From the NCBI GenBank assembly GCA_964372215.1, contig CAYJQC010000025.1, forward strand, positions 1-64,000: a stretch of 64,000 nucleotides of DNA, read 5' to 3'. The first letter of the stretch is position 1. Each line of letters opens with the position of its first letter. Position numbers and translations under genes: made by a program. Positions 9,998-19,192 of the stretch are shown piece by piece. The notes beneath the pieces are model-generated. The model was not told where the DNA came from and did no database searches. It was given only the letters and a program-made list of their open reading frames with translations. The stretch comes from DAIMFL01 sp964372215 (GTDB lineage Bacteria > Pseudomonadota > Alphaproteobacteria > Dongiales > Dongiaceae).

Positions 9998-11257
9998 TCA
10001 GTAGATCGGGTGGCGCCGGCACAGCTCCAGCACGTCCGCGCGGACCGCCGCGATCGCCTGGCGGTCGGCCGGATCCCGCAGGGTGCGGTCGATCCAGCGT
10101 CCGATGCTCTGGAAATCGGCGGTGCCGAAGCCCCGTGCGGTGCCGGCGTTGGCGGAAAGGCGCAGGCCGGACGGGGCTTCGGGCGGACGCGGATCGAACG
10201 GGATCTGGTTCTTGTTGACGGCGAGGCCGGCCTGTTCGAGCGCCTTGGCCGCGACGTCGCCGGTGATGTTGCGGCTCGCCAGGTCGACCAGCATCAGGCC
10301 GGTATCGGTGCCGCCGGACACGATCCGGATTCCGGCCTCGGCGAGGCCGGCGGCAAGGGCGCGGGCGTTGTCGAGGACGGCCTGGTTGTAGCGCTTGAAC
10401 TCGGGGCGCAGCGCCTCGCCCAGGCAGGCGGCCTTGGCGGCGACGCTGTGCAGCATCACCGAGCCCTGCACCCCCGGGAAGATGCCGTAGTTGATCTTGT
10501 TGGAGAGCGCCTCGTCGTTCCACAGCACCAGCCCGCCGCGCGCGCCGCGCAGCGACTTGTAGGTCGTGGTGGTGACGACGTGGGCGTGCGGGAACGGGTC
10601 GGGATGGAGCCCGGTGGCGACCAGCCCGGCGAAATGCGCCATGTCGACCATCAGCCAGGCTCCGACCTCGTCGGCGATCGCCCGGAGCGCCCTAAAATCG
10701 ATGGCGCGCGAATAGGCCGAGCCTCCGGCGATGATCAGCTTCGGCGCGCTGCCCTTGGCCAGGGCGCGGATTTCGTCGAGGTCGATCCGCTCCGTCTGGC
10801 GGGCGACGCCGTAGGGCACGATCCGGTAGTCGCGCCCGGTCAGCGTCGCCGGATGGCCATGGCTGATATGCCCGCCGGCGGCGATGTTCATGGAGACGAT
10901 GGTGTCGCCCAGCTCGAGCAGGCCGAGCAGCACGCCGGCGTTGGCGTTCGAGCCGGAATGCGGCTGCAGATTGGCGAAGCGGCAGCCGAACAGGCGGCGG
11001 GCGCGCTCGATCGCCAGCGCCTCGATGGCGTCGGCGAACTCCGCGCCGCCGTAGTAGCGCTTGTAGGGCAGGCCCTCGACCGTCTTGTTGGTCAGCACCG
11101 AGCCCTGGGCCTCGAGCACCAGGCGGGAGACGATGTTCTCGGAAGCGATCAGCTCGATGCCGTCCCGCTGCCGCCCGAGTTCGCCCCGGATCGCCTGCGC
11201 CAGCTCGGGATCGGCATCCAGCCCGGCGGTGAAGTAGCCTTCGTGCAGGTGGGACAT
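9998..11257 (-). CDS. Serine hydroxymethyltransferase paralogue (divergent GlyA)
   Basis: A 419-residue PLP enzyme of the SHMT family (SHMT normally interconverts serine and glycine with tetrahydrofolate). PLP-binding Lys234 lies in VVTTTTYKSLRGARGG. Compared with the canonical GlyA at 61698-63014, the residue before the segment is Tyr instead of His, T-K-T becomes Y-K-S, and the substrate loop EGYPAKRYYGG is EGLPYKRYYGG. The second copy may therefore prefer another amino acid, such as an alpha-methylserine type substrate, or serve glycine released during betaine or ectoine catabolism; neither is proven. The ATG at 11257 fits the family N-terminus (MSHLHEGYF) and is preferred to a 42-residue longer form. 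Confidence 0.85.
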   Translation of the reverse strand: MSHLHEGYFTAGLDADPELAQAIRGELGRQRDGIELIASENIVSRLVLEAQGSVLTNKTVEGLPYKRYYGGAEFADAIEALAIERARRLFGCRFANLQPHSGSNANAGVLLGLLELGDTIVSMNIAAGGHISHGHPATLTGRDYRIVPYGVARQTERIDLDEIRALAKGSAPKLIIAGGSAYSRAIDFRALRAIADEVGAWLMVDMAHFAGLVATGLHPDPFPHAHVVTTTTYKSLRGARGGLVLWNDEALSNKINYGIFPGVQGSVMLHSVAAKAACLGEALRPEFKRYNQAVLDNARALAAGLAEAGIRIVSGGTDTGLMLVDLASRNITGDVAAKALEQAGLAVNKNQIPFDPRPPEAPSGLRLSANAGTARGFGTADFQSIGRWIDRTLRDPADRQAIAAVRADVLELCRRHPIY

Positions 11258-11858
11258 GCGGGGCAAGCCTCGTTCGGTGGAGCGCTGCTCTTTCTTGCTG
11301 AGATTGGCGTGCGCGGCAAGCATTGCCGTGGTGAAACCGACGATCGAGAGCTGGCCCGCAAGCTCAGATCCCGCTCGCGCCACTGGTTCATATTACTATG
11401 ATTTTGCTATCGTTTCACGCCATTGCACCGCCAGCTCCGAGCTTCAGTCGACGCGGCCTACGATTCCCGCTGGCGCGCTTCCTGGAATCGAAGGGCCTGG
11501 CCCAGTGCCGATGATTGCGGCGGGCCGTCGATGCCGCAAGGCCCGGCCGGCGAGCCGCCTCGGCGTAGAAACCGGACCGCGGAACCGGCTCGCCCCTGAT
11601 CGGGAGAGATAGCAGACCTCCAAGGGTGCCAAGGCCTCCAAGGGTTGGACTGCCGTCGCGACGCGAAGCGACATTTGACAAAAGCCGCGATACAAATACT
11701 GATGGTCCGGCAACGTGTTGCCCTGTCCGCCCTGCATTCGAGGAAGTCCGCGATGCGCCTCAGAACCTGCACGACGCACGTGTCCCGCTCGCCGCTGCGG
11801 GCCGGCGCGTGCGAAGCAAGCGTGCCAACCCACCCGGCCTGGCGGGAGCGACGCTGAG
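11258..11858. other. 600-bp divergent intergenic region
   Basis: It lies between the SHMT paralogue (minus) and ccoN (plus) and no gene is supportable. An AT-rich island at 11385-11420 holds a candidate minus-strand promoter. Near 11605-11645 the sequence CCTCCAAGGGT(T)G occurs twice. TTGACA at 11675 could be part of a ccoN promoter. No FNR-type TTGAT-N4-ATCAA box was found for the oxidase operon. Confidence 0.5.
11390..11418 (-). promoter_or_regulatory. Candidate promoter of the SHMT paralogue
   Basis: Reading the minus strand, GTGAAA (11418-11413), a 17-base spacer and TAATAT (11395-11390) form a 4/6 plus 4/6 sigma-70-like pair inside an unusually AT-rich island. Confidence 0.35.
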
Positions 11859-13517
11859 ATGGTCTCGCGGCTGACGACCGGCGAGCGGCAGCTGGCGCTC
11901 GTCATTCTGATCGCGCTCACGCTCTGCGGCCTGGCGATGGCGGGGGCGGGGCAGTCGGATCTGTTCGGCATCCATGGCTTCATCGTCATGGCGGCGTGCA
12001 TTGCCATGGTCTTCGTGGTCATCGCCGGCTACTACACGCCGGAGCCCGGGGAAGAGCGGCTGGCAGAGTATTACGACGACCCGACCAGGGCCGGCCTCGT
12101 CATCGCCATGATCTGGGCCGTCGTCGGCATGTTCGTCGGCGACTGGGTTGCCTGGCTTCTCGCATATCCGGAAATGACGTTCGACGCGGCCTGGGCGAGC
12201 TTCGGACGATTGCGTCCGGTCCATACCACCGGGGTGATCTTCGGATTCGGCGGCAACGCCCTGATCGCGACGTCCTTCCACGTCGTGCAGCGGACATCGC
12301 GGGCACGGCTGGCCGATCAGCTGAGCCCATGGTTCGTGCTGCTCGGCTACAATCTATTCTGTCTACTCGCCGTCACCGGCTACGCCGTGGGCGTGACGCA
12401 GTCCAAGGAGTATGCCGAACCGGAGTGGTATGCCGACATTTGGCTCGTGATCGTATGGGTCACCTATTTCGTGCTCTACCTGCGCACGCTGGTGCGCCGG
12501 CGGGAGCCGCACATCTACGTCGCCAACTGGTACTACCTGGCGTTCATTCTGGTCGTCGCCATCCTGCACATCGTCAACAATCTGGCCCTGCCGATCTCGC
12601 TCGCCAAGGCCAAGAGCTATTCGGCCTTCGCCGGCGTCCAGGACGCGATGACCCAGTGGTGGTACGGCCACAATGCGGTCGCGTTTTTCCTGACCGCTGG
12701 CTTCCTGGGCATGATGTACTATTACCTGCCGAAAAGGGTGGATCGCCCGATCTATTCCTATCGGATGTCGATCGTCGGCTTCTGGGGCATCACTTTCTTC
12801 TACATGTGGGCGGGCTCCCACCATCTGCATTACACGGCTTTGCCGCAGTGGGTGCAGACACTCGGCATGACCTTCTCGTTGATGCTGCTCGTGCCTTCGT
12901 GGATCGCGGCTGGAAACGCGCTCCTTACGCTCAATGGTGCGTGGGACCGGGTGCGCGACGACGCCACGTTGCGGTTCATGATGGTGGCGGCGGTCTTTTA
13001 CGGCCTGTCGACCTTCGAAGGGTCGTTCATGGCCATCAGGCCGGTCAACTCGCTGTCGCACTACACCGACTGGACGGTCGGGCACGTCCATGCCGGCACG
13101 CTTGGCTGGGTCGCGATGATCACCTTCGGCGCGTTCTACAGCCTGGTGCCGGCGTTATGGAAGCGCGAGCGCATGTACTCCCCGGCGCTCGTCGAAGTGC
13201 ACTTCTGGCTCTCCCTCGCGGGCACGATCGTCTACGTCTTCGCCATGTGGAACTCCGGCATCATCCAGGGCCTCATGTGGCGCACCTACAACGAGACCGG
13301 CACGCTCGCCTATTCCTTCATCGACTCCCTCGTCGCGATGCATCCCTACTACATCGCCCGCGCGGTCGGCGGATTGCTGTTCCTGATCGGCGCCGTCGTC
13401 GGTTTCTACAACATCTGGATGACCATCCGCGCCGCGCGCGAGCCCGGAGACGCGGCGATCAGGGACGTTCCGGTCGCCTTGCCCGCCCGCGGCGGGGCGT
13501 CGGGCGTGGCGGAGTGA
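11859..13517 (+). CDS. ccoN: cbb3-type cytochrome c oxidase subunit I
   Basis: A 552-residue catalytic subunit with about 12 membrane helices that reduces O2 at a haem b3-CuB centre and pumps protons; cbb3 oxidases have high O2 affinity and serve microaerobic respiration. Metal ligands are visible: His122 (RPVHTTGVIFGFGGN, low-spin haem b), His271 (WWYGHN, CuB), His321-322 (AGSHHLHY, CuB), His409 and His411 (GHVHAGTLGW, haem b3 and b). The ATG is chosen because GGGAG lies upstream; an open extension of 48 codons has no homology. It heads ccoNOQP with a 6-base gap before ccoO. Confidence 0.95.
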   Translation: MVSRLTTGERQLALVILIALTLCGLAMAGAGQSDLFGIHGFIVMAACIAMVFVVIAGYYTPEPGEERLAEYYDDPTRAGLVIAMIWAVVGMFVGDWVAWLLAYPEMTFDAAWASFGRLRPVHTTGVIFGFGGNALIATSFHVVQRTSRARLADQLSPWFVLLGYNLFCLLAVTGYAVGVTQSKEYAEPEWYADIWLVIVWVTYFVLYLRTLVRRREPHIYVANWYYLAFILVVAILHIVNNLALPISLAKAKSYSAFAGVQDAMTQWWYGHNAVAFFLTAGFLGMMYYYLPKRVDRPIYSYRMSIVGFWGITFFYMWAGSHHLHYTALPQWVQTLGMTFSLMLLVPSWIAAGNALLTLNGAWDRVRDDATLRFMMVAAVFYGLSTFEGSFMAIRPVNSLSHYTDWTVGHVHAGTLGWVAMITFGAFYSLVPALWKRERMYSPALVEVHFWLSLAGTIVYVFAMWNSGIIQGLMWRTYNETGTLAYSFIDSLVAMHPYYIARAVGGLLFLIGAVVGFYNIWMTIRAAREPGDAAIRDVPVALPARGGASGVAE

Positions 13518-13523
13518 TCGACA

Positions 13524-14252
13524 ATGTTCGGATTGCACTACCGCCTGGAACGCCGCTCGATCGGTCTGGTGCTCGGCATCATCGTGGTTTCCAGCATCGG
13601 CGGCCTGGTCGAGATCGCGCCGCTTTTCACCATCGACGAGACCGTCGAGTCGGTGCCGGACATGCGAGTGTACACGCCCCTGGAACTGGCCGGACGCAAC
13701 ATCTACATGCGCGAAGGCTGCTATGCCTGCCATTCCCAGATGATCCGGACGTTGCGTGACGAAGTCGAGCGCTATGGCCCTTACTCCCTGGCGGTCGAGT
13801 CGAAATACGACCATCCGATGCTTTGGGGCTCCAAACGAACGGGACCCGACCTGGCGCGGATCGGCGGCAAGTATTCCGATGAGTGGCACGTCGCGCATCT
13901 GATCAATCCGCGTGACGTGGTACGGGAGTCGGTCATGCCGGCCTATGGCTGGCTCGCCCGCGACGAGCTCGAGATCGACGACTTCGACCTGCATCTGCGG
14001 GCCCTGGCGCGCCTGGGCGTGCCCTACACCGAGGAGATGATCGCCAATGCCACCGCCGACGCCCGCGGGCAGGCGATGCCTGACAGCGATCAGGCGGCGG
14101 GCGTGGCGGCGCGCTATGGCGAGGACACCCAGATCCGGAACTTCGACGGCATGCCGAACCGGCTGACGGAGATGGACGCGCTCGTTGCCTATCTCCAGAT
14201 CGTCGGCCGACTGACCGATGCGGCGCAGCAGCAGCAGGCGACGGGCGAGTAG
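13524..14252 (+). CDS. ccoO: cbb3-type cytochrome c oxidase subunit II
   Basis: A 242-residue membrane-anchored monohaem cytochrome c. One N-terminal helix lies at about residues 12-35, followed by a periplasmic domain with the haem motif CYACH in REGCYACHSQMIRTL. Methionine ligation is likely from ESVMPAYGWL. It passes electrons from CcoP to CcoN. It starts 6 bases after ccoN and ends 4 bases before ccoQ. Confidence 0.95.
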   Translation: MFGLHYRLERRSIGLVLGIIVVSSIGGLVEIAPLFTIDETVESVPDMRVYTPLELAGRNIYMREGCYACHSQMIRTLRDEVERYGPYSLAVESKYDHPMLWGSKRTGPDLARIGGKYSDEWHVAHLINPRDVVRESVMPAYGWLARDELEIDDFDLHLRALARLGVPYTEEMIANATADARGQAMPDSDQAAGVAARYGEDTQIRNFDGMPNRLTEMDALVAYLQIVGRLTDAAQQQQATGE

Positions 14253-14256
14253 TGGC

Positions 14257-14433
14257 ATGGACATCGGTATCGATCACGACACCCTGGTCTGGCTTTCGAA
14301 ATCGTTCGGGCTGTTCTATCTGATCGCCATGGCGATCGTTGCCCTCGCCTACGCCTTCTGGCCATCCAACAAGACCCGCTTCGACCGGGCGGCAAGGGCG
14401 ATTCTCGACCATGAGGACCGGCCGTGGAAATAG
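14257..14433 (+). CDS. ccoQ: cbb3-type cytochrome oxidase small subunit CcoQ
   Basis: A 58-residue single-helix protein (helix about 12-36, LFYLIAMAIVALAYAFWPS) ending in the CcoQ-like tail NKTRFDRAARAILDHEDRPW. CcoQ stabilises the oxidase complex. Its last 10 bases overlap ccoP. Confidence 0.9.
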   Translation: MDIGIDHDTLVWLSKSFGLFYLIAMAIVALAYAFWPSNKTRFDRAARAILDHEDRPWK

Positions 14434-15305
14434 GTGAGCGCGATCCCTATACGGGGCACATGACGACGGGGCACGAGTGGAACGGCATCAAGGAGCTCAA
14501 CACCCGGGTTCCCTGGCCGGTCTATTTCTTCCTGGGTCTCGCCGCGGCGTTCTCGGTGGTCTATTGGGTGCTGATGCCGGCGTGGCCGCTCGGCGCGACC
14601 TACACCAAGGGATTGCTGGGGATCGATCAACGGACCACGGTCGAGGCGAATCTCAGGCAGGCAGCCATGGACCGGGCGGCATGGATCCACGGGCTCGAGG
14701 CGGCGAGCTTCGAGGAAATCCTGGCGGACCCCACCCAGATGCAAGCCGTGCGCGAAACCGGCCACGCCCTGTTCGGGGACAATTGCGCGGTTTGTCACGG
14801 CACCGACGCCAGGGGTGGCCCTGGCTATCCCAACCTGACCGACGCCTCCTGGCTGTGGGGCGGGGATCCCGAAACCGTCGCCGAAACGCTCCGCGTCGGA
14901 ATCAACGCCACGCACGATGAGACGAGAGTCAGCCAGATGCTGGCGTTTGGCCGCGATCAGATGCTCGACCGCGCCACGATTCTCAGCGTCGTCGCATACG
15001 TGCAGTCGCTCTCCAGCACACAGCCCGCCTCCGGCCCGCAGGCCGATGCCGTCACCGCCGGCAAGGAGGTGTTCGCCGAGAACTGTGCTTCCTGCCACGG
15101 GGAGGAGGGAACTGGCGGCCAGGAGTTCGGCGCCCCCAACCTGACCGACGGGTTCTGGATCTATGGCGGCGACCGGCAGTCGATTTTCACCACCGTCTTC
15201 AACGGCCGCCAGGGCCACATGCCCAGTTGGGATGGACGCCTGACGGTAGCCGAGAGGAAGATCCTCACGCTTTACGTCCTCGATCTCGGGGCGAAGCGGC
15301 AATGA
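14424..15305 (+). CDS. ccoP: cbb3-type cytochrome c oxidase subunit III (dihaem)
   Basis: A 293-residue membrane-anchored dihaem cytochrome c that accepts electrons from the bc1 complex or soluble cytochrome c. A single helix is at about residues 31-52. Two haem motifs are CAVCH (121-125) and CASCH (221-225), each in a cytochrome c domain. The start is GTG, overlapping ccoQ by 10 bases. The stop overlaps the next small gene in ATGA. Confidence 0.95.
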   Translation: MEIGERDPYTGHMTTGHEWNGIKELNTRVPWPVYFFLGLAAAFSVVYWVLMPAWPLGATYTKGLLGIDQRTTVEANLRQAAMDRAAWIHGLEAASFEEILADPTQMQAVRETGHALFGDNCAVCHGTDARGGPGYPNLTDASWLWGGDPETVAETLRVGINATHDETRVSQMLAFGRDQMLDRATILSVVAYVQSLSSTQPASGPQADAVTAGKEVFAENCASCHGEEGTGGQEFGAPNLTDGFWIYGGDRQSIFTTVFNGRQGHMPSWDGRLTVAERKILTLYVLDLGAKRQ

Positions 15306-15532
15306 GCCCGCTCGCAGGAACCGCGCGGCTCGCCGCCCGGAGACGTCGACCGACGGCGCCGATCGTCGTCGTGGGATTGGCTGTGGCGGTCGGGATCGCG
15401 CTTCTCGTCTTCGCCAATGCCCATCTCGTATATGTCGCGGTGACGTCCCAGCCGGAATGCGTCGCCCATTCGGAAAGCGGCGAGGCAGCAGCCGGAGCCG
15501 GCGCATTTCGGGCGGCGAAGCCGTCATGTTGA
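15302..15532 (+). CDS. Small membrane protein translationally coupled to ccoP
   Basis: A 76-residue protein with a basic N-terminus, one helix (about 20-50, PIVVVGLAVAVGIALLVFAN) and a short tail with two cysteines (Cys53 and the C-terminal Cys76). Its ATG overlaps the ccoP stop as ATGA, so it is surely co-translated with the oxidase. I do not recognise a named family. It is too short and unlike CcoH/FixH to be called so. A role in assembly or stability of the cbb3 complex is suggested only by its place. Confidence 0.72.
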   Translation: MSPLAGTARLAARRRRPTAPIVVVGLAVAVGIALLVFANAHLVYVAVTSQPECVAHSESGEAAAGAGAFRAAKPSC

Positions 15533-15587
15533 GCCGGGAGGCCGGAACGCCGCGATCCGCCCCACGGCCGGCGCAATGGAGGTGAAA

Positions 15588-16370
15588 GTGGCCACGATCC
15601 CGCCAGTCGTTCCGCCGCTTCCTCGGGAGGGCACGTTGGATCGCGGCCTGGCTGCGGGTGCCGCGCTGGCGTGGCTGCGCGCCGGCTGGCGGGACCTGAC
15701 GGTGCAGCCGGGTCCCAGCCTGGCCTACGGGCTGTTCGTCTTCGTCGTCTCGTTCGCCGTCGTCTGGAGCATGTTCGCGCTCGGCTGGGACGACGTCCTT
15801 TTTCCCGCCTTGGCCGGGTTCCTCATCGTCGGCCCGATCCTCGCCGTCGGGCTCTACGAGAAAAGCCGCCGCCTGGCGAGCCGGGAACCGGTCGCGCTGT
15901 CGCAGATGATCTTGGTGAAGGCGAAATCAGGCGGCCAGATTCTGTTCATCGGCGCGCTCCTGTGCCTGCTGATGCTGCTCTGGATGCGCGCCGCCGTCAT
16001 CGTCTATGCCCTGTTCTTCGGCCTGCGGCCCTTTCCCGGCCTCGATCACGTCGCGGGCATGCTGTTCACCACCCCGATCGGCTGGGCCATGCTGATCGTC
16101 GGCACACTGATCGGCGGGCTGTTCGCGGCCTTCGCCTTTGCCATCAGCGCGTTCTCGGTTCCCATGCTGCTCGGCGAACGGCTGGACGCCCTGACGGCGA
16201 TGGGCAGGAGCATGGCGCTGGTCTGGAACAACCTGCCGGTCATGCTGACCTGGGCGGCGATCGTGCTCGGCCTGATCGGCATCGGCCTGGCGACCGGGCT
16301 GCTGGGGTTGATCATCGTCTTCCCGCTGCTCGGCCACGGCACATGGCACGCCTATCGGGCGATACGCTGA
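15588..16370 (+). CDS. DUF2189 integral membrane protein
   Basis: A protein of 260 residues (264 if the ATG at 15576 is used) with about six membrane helices in the pattern of DUF2189, a bacterial family of unknown function. Recognisable pieces are GPSLAYGLFVFVVSFAVVW, the loop LAVGLYEKSRRLASREPVAL and the end FPLLGHGTWHAYRAI. GTG at 15588 is preferred because GGAGG lies 5 bases before it; that same sequence overlaps the alternative ATG. It follows the oxidase operon after 55 bases and is probably part of it. DUF2189 genes near cbb3 oxidase genes suggest a respiratory link, unproven. Confidence 0.82.
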   Translation: MATIPPVVPPLPREGTLDRGLAAGAALAWLRAGWRDLTVQPGPSLAYGLFVFVVSFAVVWSMFALGWDDVLFPALAGFLIVGPILAVGLYEKSRRLASREPVALSQMILVKAKSGGQILFIGALLCLLMLLWMRAAVIVYALFFGLRPFPGLDHVAGMLFTTPIGWAMLIVGTLIGGLFAAFAFAISAFSVPMLLGERLDALTAMGRSMALVWNNLPVMLTWAAIVLGLIGIGLATGLLGLIIVFPLLGHGTWHAYRAIR

Positions 16371-16533
16371 GGCACCCAACGGCCGCCCTTGATGGGCACG
16401 ACGCCATGCTGGTGACACTCGACACAGCCGTGTGTCGCTGCTCCATCACCGACGCCGAGCCGCGCGTTGCGAGGCTCAAGGAGCACTGCCGGCCCGCGGG
16501 GCCTCGCCTCTGTCGCGACGGACGTTGGCAAGC

Positions 16534-16609
<76 letters not shown>

Positions 16610-16848
16610 ATAGGGGCCGGCGCCCGTCATTACCCGCGCGGCCTCGGAAAATCAACTGCCGCGCCGCGGAGCCCGCCGAATCCCGCCGCTTTTCTGTGGG
16701 CGCGGCCGCCCGGTTCCGCCATAATCCGGCGCCGCGGCGGCCCGGCGTCGCCCTTCCAGCGGGAGGGATCGCAGGCCGGGGGGTTCGGGGGAACCCGCGC
16801 GCCGCCGTCACCATCCAGCGACCACCCACCCAAGGACAGAGGGGCCAC

Positions 16849-17196
16849 ATGAAAATAACCCGCATCGGCGCCGGCGCGCGCATGAGCCAGGCCGTCATCC
16901 ACGGCGACACCGTCTACCTGGCCGGCCAGGTCGCCGACAACCCGGTACCGTCGGTCGCCCGGCAGACCAAGCAGGTGCTGCGCAACATCGACAAGGTGTT
17001 GAAGCAGGCCGGCAGCAGCAAAGCGAAGATCCTGAAGGCCAATATCTGGCTGTCGGACATCCGCACGTTCGACGAGATGAACAAGGTGTGGGACGGCTGG
17101 GTCGCCAAGGGCAATGCCCCGGCCCGCGCCACCGTCGAGGCCCGCCTCGCCGGCCCGCAGTACCTGGTCGAGATCATGGTGACGGCGGCGAAGTAG
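16849..17196 (+). CDS. RidA/YjgF/YER057c-family protein
   Basis: A 115-residue protein of the RidA superfamily. Enzymes of this trimeric cytoplasmic family hydrolyse reactive enamine/imine intermediates made by PLP enzymes. Typical segments are VYLAGQVADNP, QTKQVLRNIDKVLKQAGSSK and the C-terminal ARATVEARLAGPQYLVEIMV. The arginine used by true RidA to bind the carboxylate is present in PARATVEA, but the last motif IEIEAIA is replaced by VEIMVTAA, as in other subgroups, so the exact activity is open. ATG 16849 follows a purine-rich GGACAGAGGGG. Confidence 0.88.
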   Translation: MKITRIGAGARMSQAVIHGDTVYLAGQVADNPVPSVARQTKQVLRNIDKVLKQAGSSKAKILKANIWLSDIRTFDEMNKVWDGWVAKGNAPARATVEARLAGPQYLVEIMVTAAK

Positions 17197-17357
17197 CACC
17201 GCCAGCGCCAGCGTCACCGACGACTGGGCCACCAACGACTGGGCCCCGGCCCGCTCCCGCCCCGCCTGGGGCTTGCGCGGACGGGGCCCTTTGATTCTGC
17301 GCCATGGTGATTCTGCGCCATGGCGGAGTCGCGGCGCCGGCGACGAACCGCAGCCGG

Positions 17358-19181
17358 TCAGTTGGCGGCGAACGCCGCGTCGTCGATCAGCAACTGCACG
17401 TCGTTGCGGCCCTGCCAGGTGTCGGGCCGCAGATGCCCGGCCAAGTGCATGGGCGCGCCGCCGGTCCGGAGCAGGGCGGCCCCCAGCGGCCCCTCGAGGG
17501 CGCGAAAGGCGATCGCCTTGAGCCGGGTACCGTCGCTGCCCGAGACGAAGCAGCGCACATGGTTCTCGCCGACCACGTCGGCCTTGGCGATGCGGAGCGC
17601 GGGCAGCGCGAAGCGCGGCTCCGGATTGCCGGTGCCGAACGGACCGAGACGGTCGATCTCTGCCATCAGCTCGCGGGTCGCGGCGCCGGCCTGCACCGAG
17701 CCGTCGATCGACAGGCCCGGCGTCAGCGCGCCGCCGGCGATCTGCGGCCGCAGCCGTTCGGCAACAAAGCCGCGCAGTTCGTCGAGCCGCGCCGCGTCCA
17801 CGGTCAACCCGGCCGCCATGGCATGGCCGCCGCCGTTGACCAGCAGCCCGGCCTGGCGCGCGGCGATGACGACGGCGCCGAGATCGATGCCGGCGACCGA
17901 GCGTCCCGAGCCCTTGCCAACCGCGCCGTCCAGCGCCACCACCAGCGCCGGGCGGTGATAGCGTTCCTTGAGCCGGCTGGCGACGATGCCGATGACCCCG
18001 GGATGCCAGCCCTCGCCGGCGACGAAGACCGGGTCATGCGCGCCGGCATCCCCCGCCTCCCCCCGCGATTCGATCGCCAGGATCGCCGCGTCGAGCACCG
18101 CCCGCTCGATTTCCTTGCGCTCGGTATTGAGGGCGTCGAGCCGGGCGGCGATCGCCGCCGCCTCGGCCGGATCGTCGGTCGCCAGCAGGCGGCTGCCGAG
18201 ATCGGCCGCGCCGACCCGTCCGCCCGCATTGACCCTGGGCCCCAGCAGGAACCCGAGATGCCAAGCGCTCGGCCGCTCGTCGAGCCGCGCCACGTCGGCC
18301 AGCGCGGCCAAGCCCGGCGACTGCCGGCGCGCCAGCACCTTCAGCCCCTGGGCCACCAGCGCCCGGTTGAGCCCGGTCAACGAGACCACGTCGCAGACCG
18401 TGCCGAGCGCCACCAGGTCGAGCCAGCGCATCAGGTCGGGCTCGGGACGAGCCAGCCCGTACCAGCCGGCGGCGCGCAAGGCGCGGTTGACCGCGACCGC
18501 GAGCAGGAAGGCGACGCCGACCGCGGCGAGGTGGCCCAGGCGTTCGCGCACCGCGGGCGCCTCGTCGACCCGGTTGGCGTCGATCACGGCGACCGCCGGC
18601 GGCAGGCGCGGCTCGGCCTCGTGATGATCGACCACGATGACGTCGAGCCCGGCGTCGCGCGCCGCCGCCAGCGCCTCAAAGGCGCTGATGCCGCAATCGA
18701 CGGTGACCGCGACCTTCACGCCCTGGGCGTGCAGGCGCAGCAGCGCCGGCGCGTTGGGGCCATAGCCTTCCTTCAGGCGATCGGGGATGTAGACCGTGAC
18801 GTCGGCGCCGACCGCGCGGAAGAAGCGCGCCAGCAGCGCCGACGAGGTGGCGCCGTCGACATCGTAGTCGCCGAACACGGCAATGCGCTCGCCAGTGGCT
18901 ACCGCGTGCGCCAGCCGCGCGGCGCCGGCATCCATGTCGGTGAGATCGGACGGATCGGGCAGCAGGGCGCGCAGGGTTGGCGCCAGGAAGCTCTCGACCT
19001 CGTCCGCCGCGATCCCGCGCGCGGCCAGCAGCCGGCCGACGATCTCGGGCAGGGAGAAGCGCTGGGCGAGCGCCAGGCCCGCCATCGCGTCGCCGCCGCG
19101 CTGGCGCCAGCGCCGGCCGCCGATCGAGCGCTCGACGCCGAGGACAGCGGACTCGGCGAGAGGCGCAGACTGCTGCGGCAT
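17358..19181 (-). CDS. recJ: Single-stranded-DNA-specific exonuclease RecJ
   Basis: A 607-residue 5'-3' exonuclease for recombination and mismatch repair. It has the DHH-family motifs VFGDYDVDGATS (motif I), VDCGIS, VVDHHEAE (the DHH), LGPRVNAGGRVG and the DHHA1 motif VNGGGHAMAAG; a C-terminal OB-like domain follows. Mn2+ or Mg2+ ligands are therefore complete. The ATG at 19181 (MPQQSAPLAES) gives the usual length; longer open sequence reaches into the intergenic hairpins and is not real. It is the last gene of hom-glpX-recJ, 182 bases behind glpX. Confidence 0.95.
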   Translation of the reverse strand: MPQQSAPLAESAVLGVERSIGGRRWRQRGGDAMAGLALAQRFSLPEIVGRLLAARGIAADEVESFLAPTLRALLPDPSDLTDMDAGAARLAHAVATGERIAVFGDYDVDGATSSALLARFFRAVGADVTVYIPDRLKEGYGPNAPALLRLHAQGVKVAVTVDCGISAFEALAAARDAGLDVIVVDHHEAEPRLPPAVAVIDANRVDEAPAVRERLGHLAAVGVAFLLAVAVNRALRAAGWYGLARPEPDLMRWLDLVALGTVCDVVSLTGLNRALVAQGLKVLARRQSPGLAALADVARLDERPSAWHLGFLLGPRVNAGGRVGAADLGSRLLATDDPAEAAAIAARLDALNTERKEIERAVLDAAILAIESRGEAGDAGAHDPVFVAGEGWHPGVIGIVASRLKERYHRPALVVALDGAVGKGSGRSVAGIDLGAVVIAARQAGLLVNGGGHAMAAGLTVDAARLDELRGFVAERLRPQIAGGALTPGLSIDGSVQAGAATRELMAEIDRLGPFGTGNPEPRFALPALRIAKADVVGENHVRCFVSGSDGTRLKAIAFRALEGPLGAALLRTGGAPMHLAGHLRPDTWQGRNDVQLLIDDAAFAAN

Positions 19182-19192
19182 CTCGGTGGTCT

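Noticed and set aside
11258..11420. Glycine riboswitch before the SHMT paralogue
   Set aside because: No tandem glycine aptamer-like pattern is visible in the leader.
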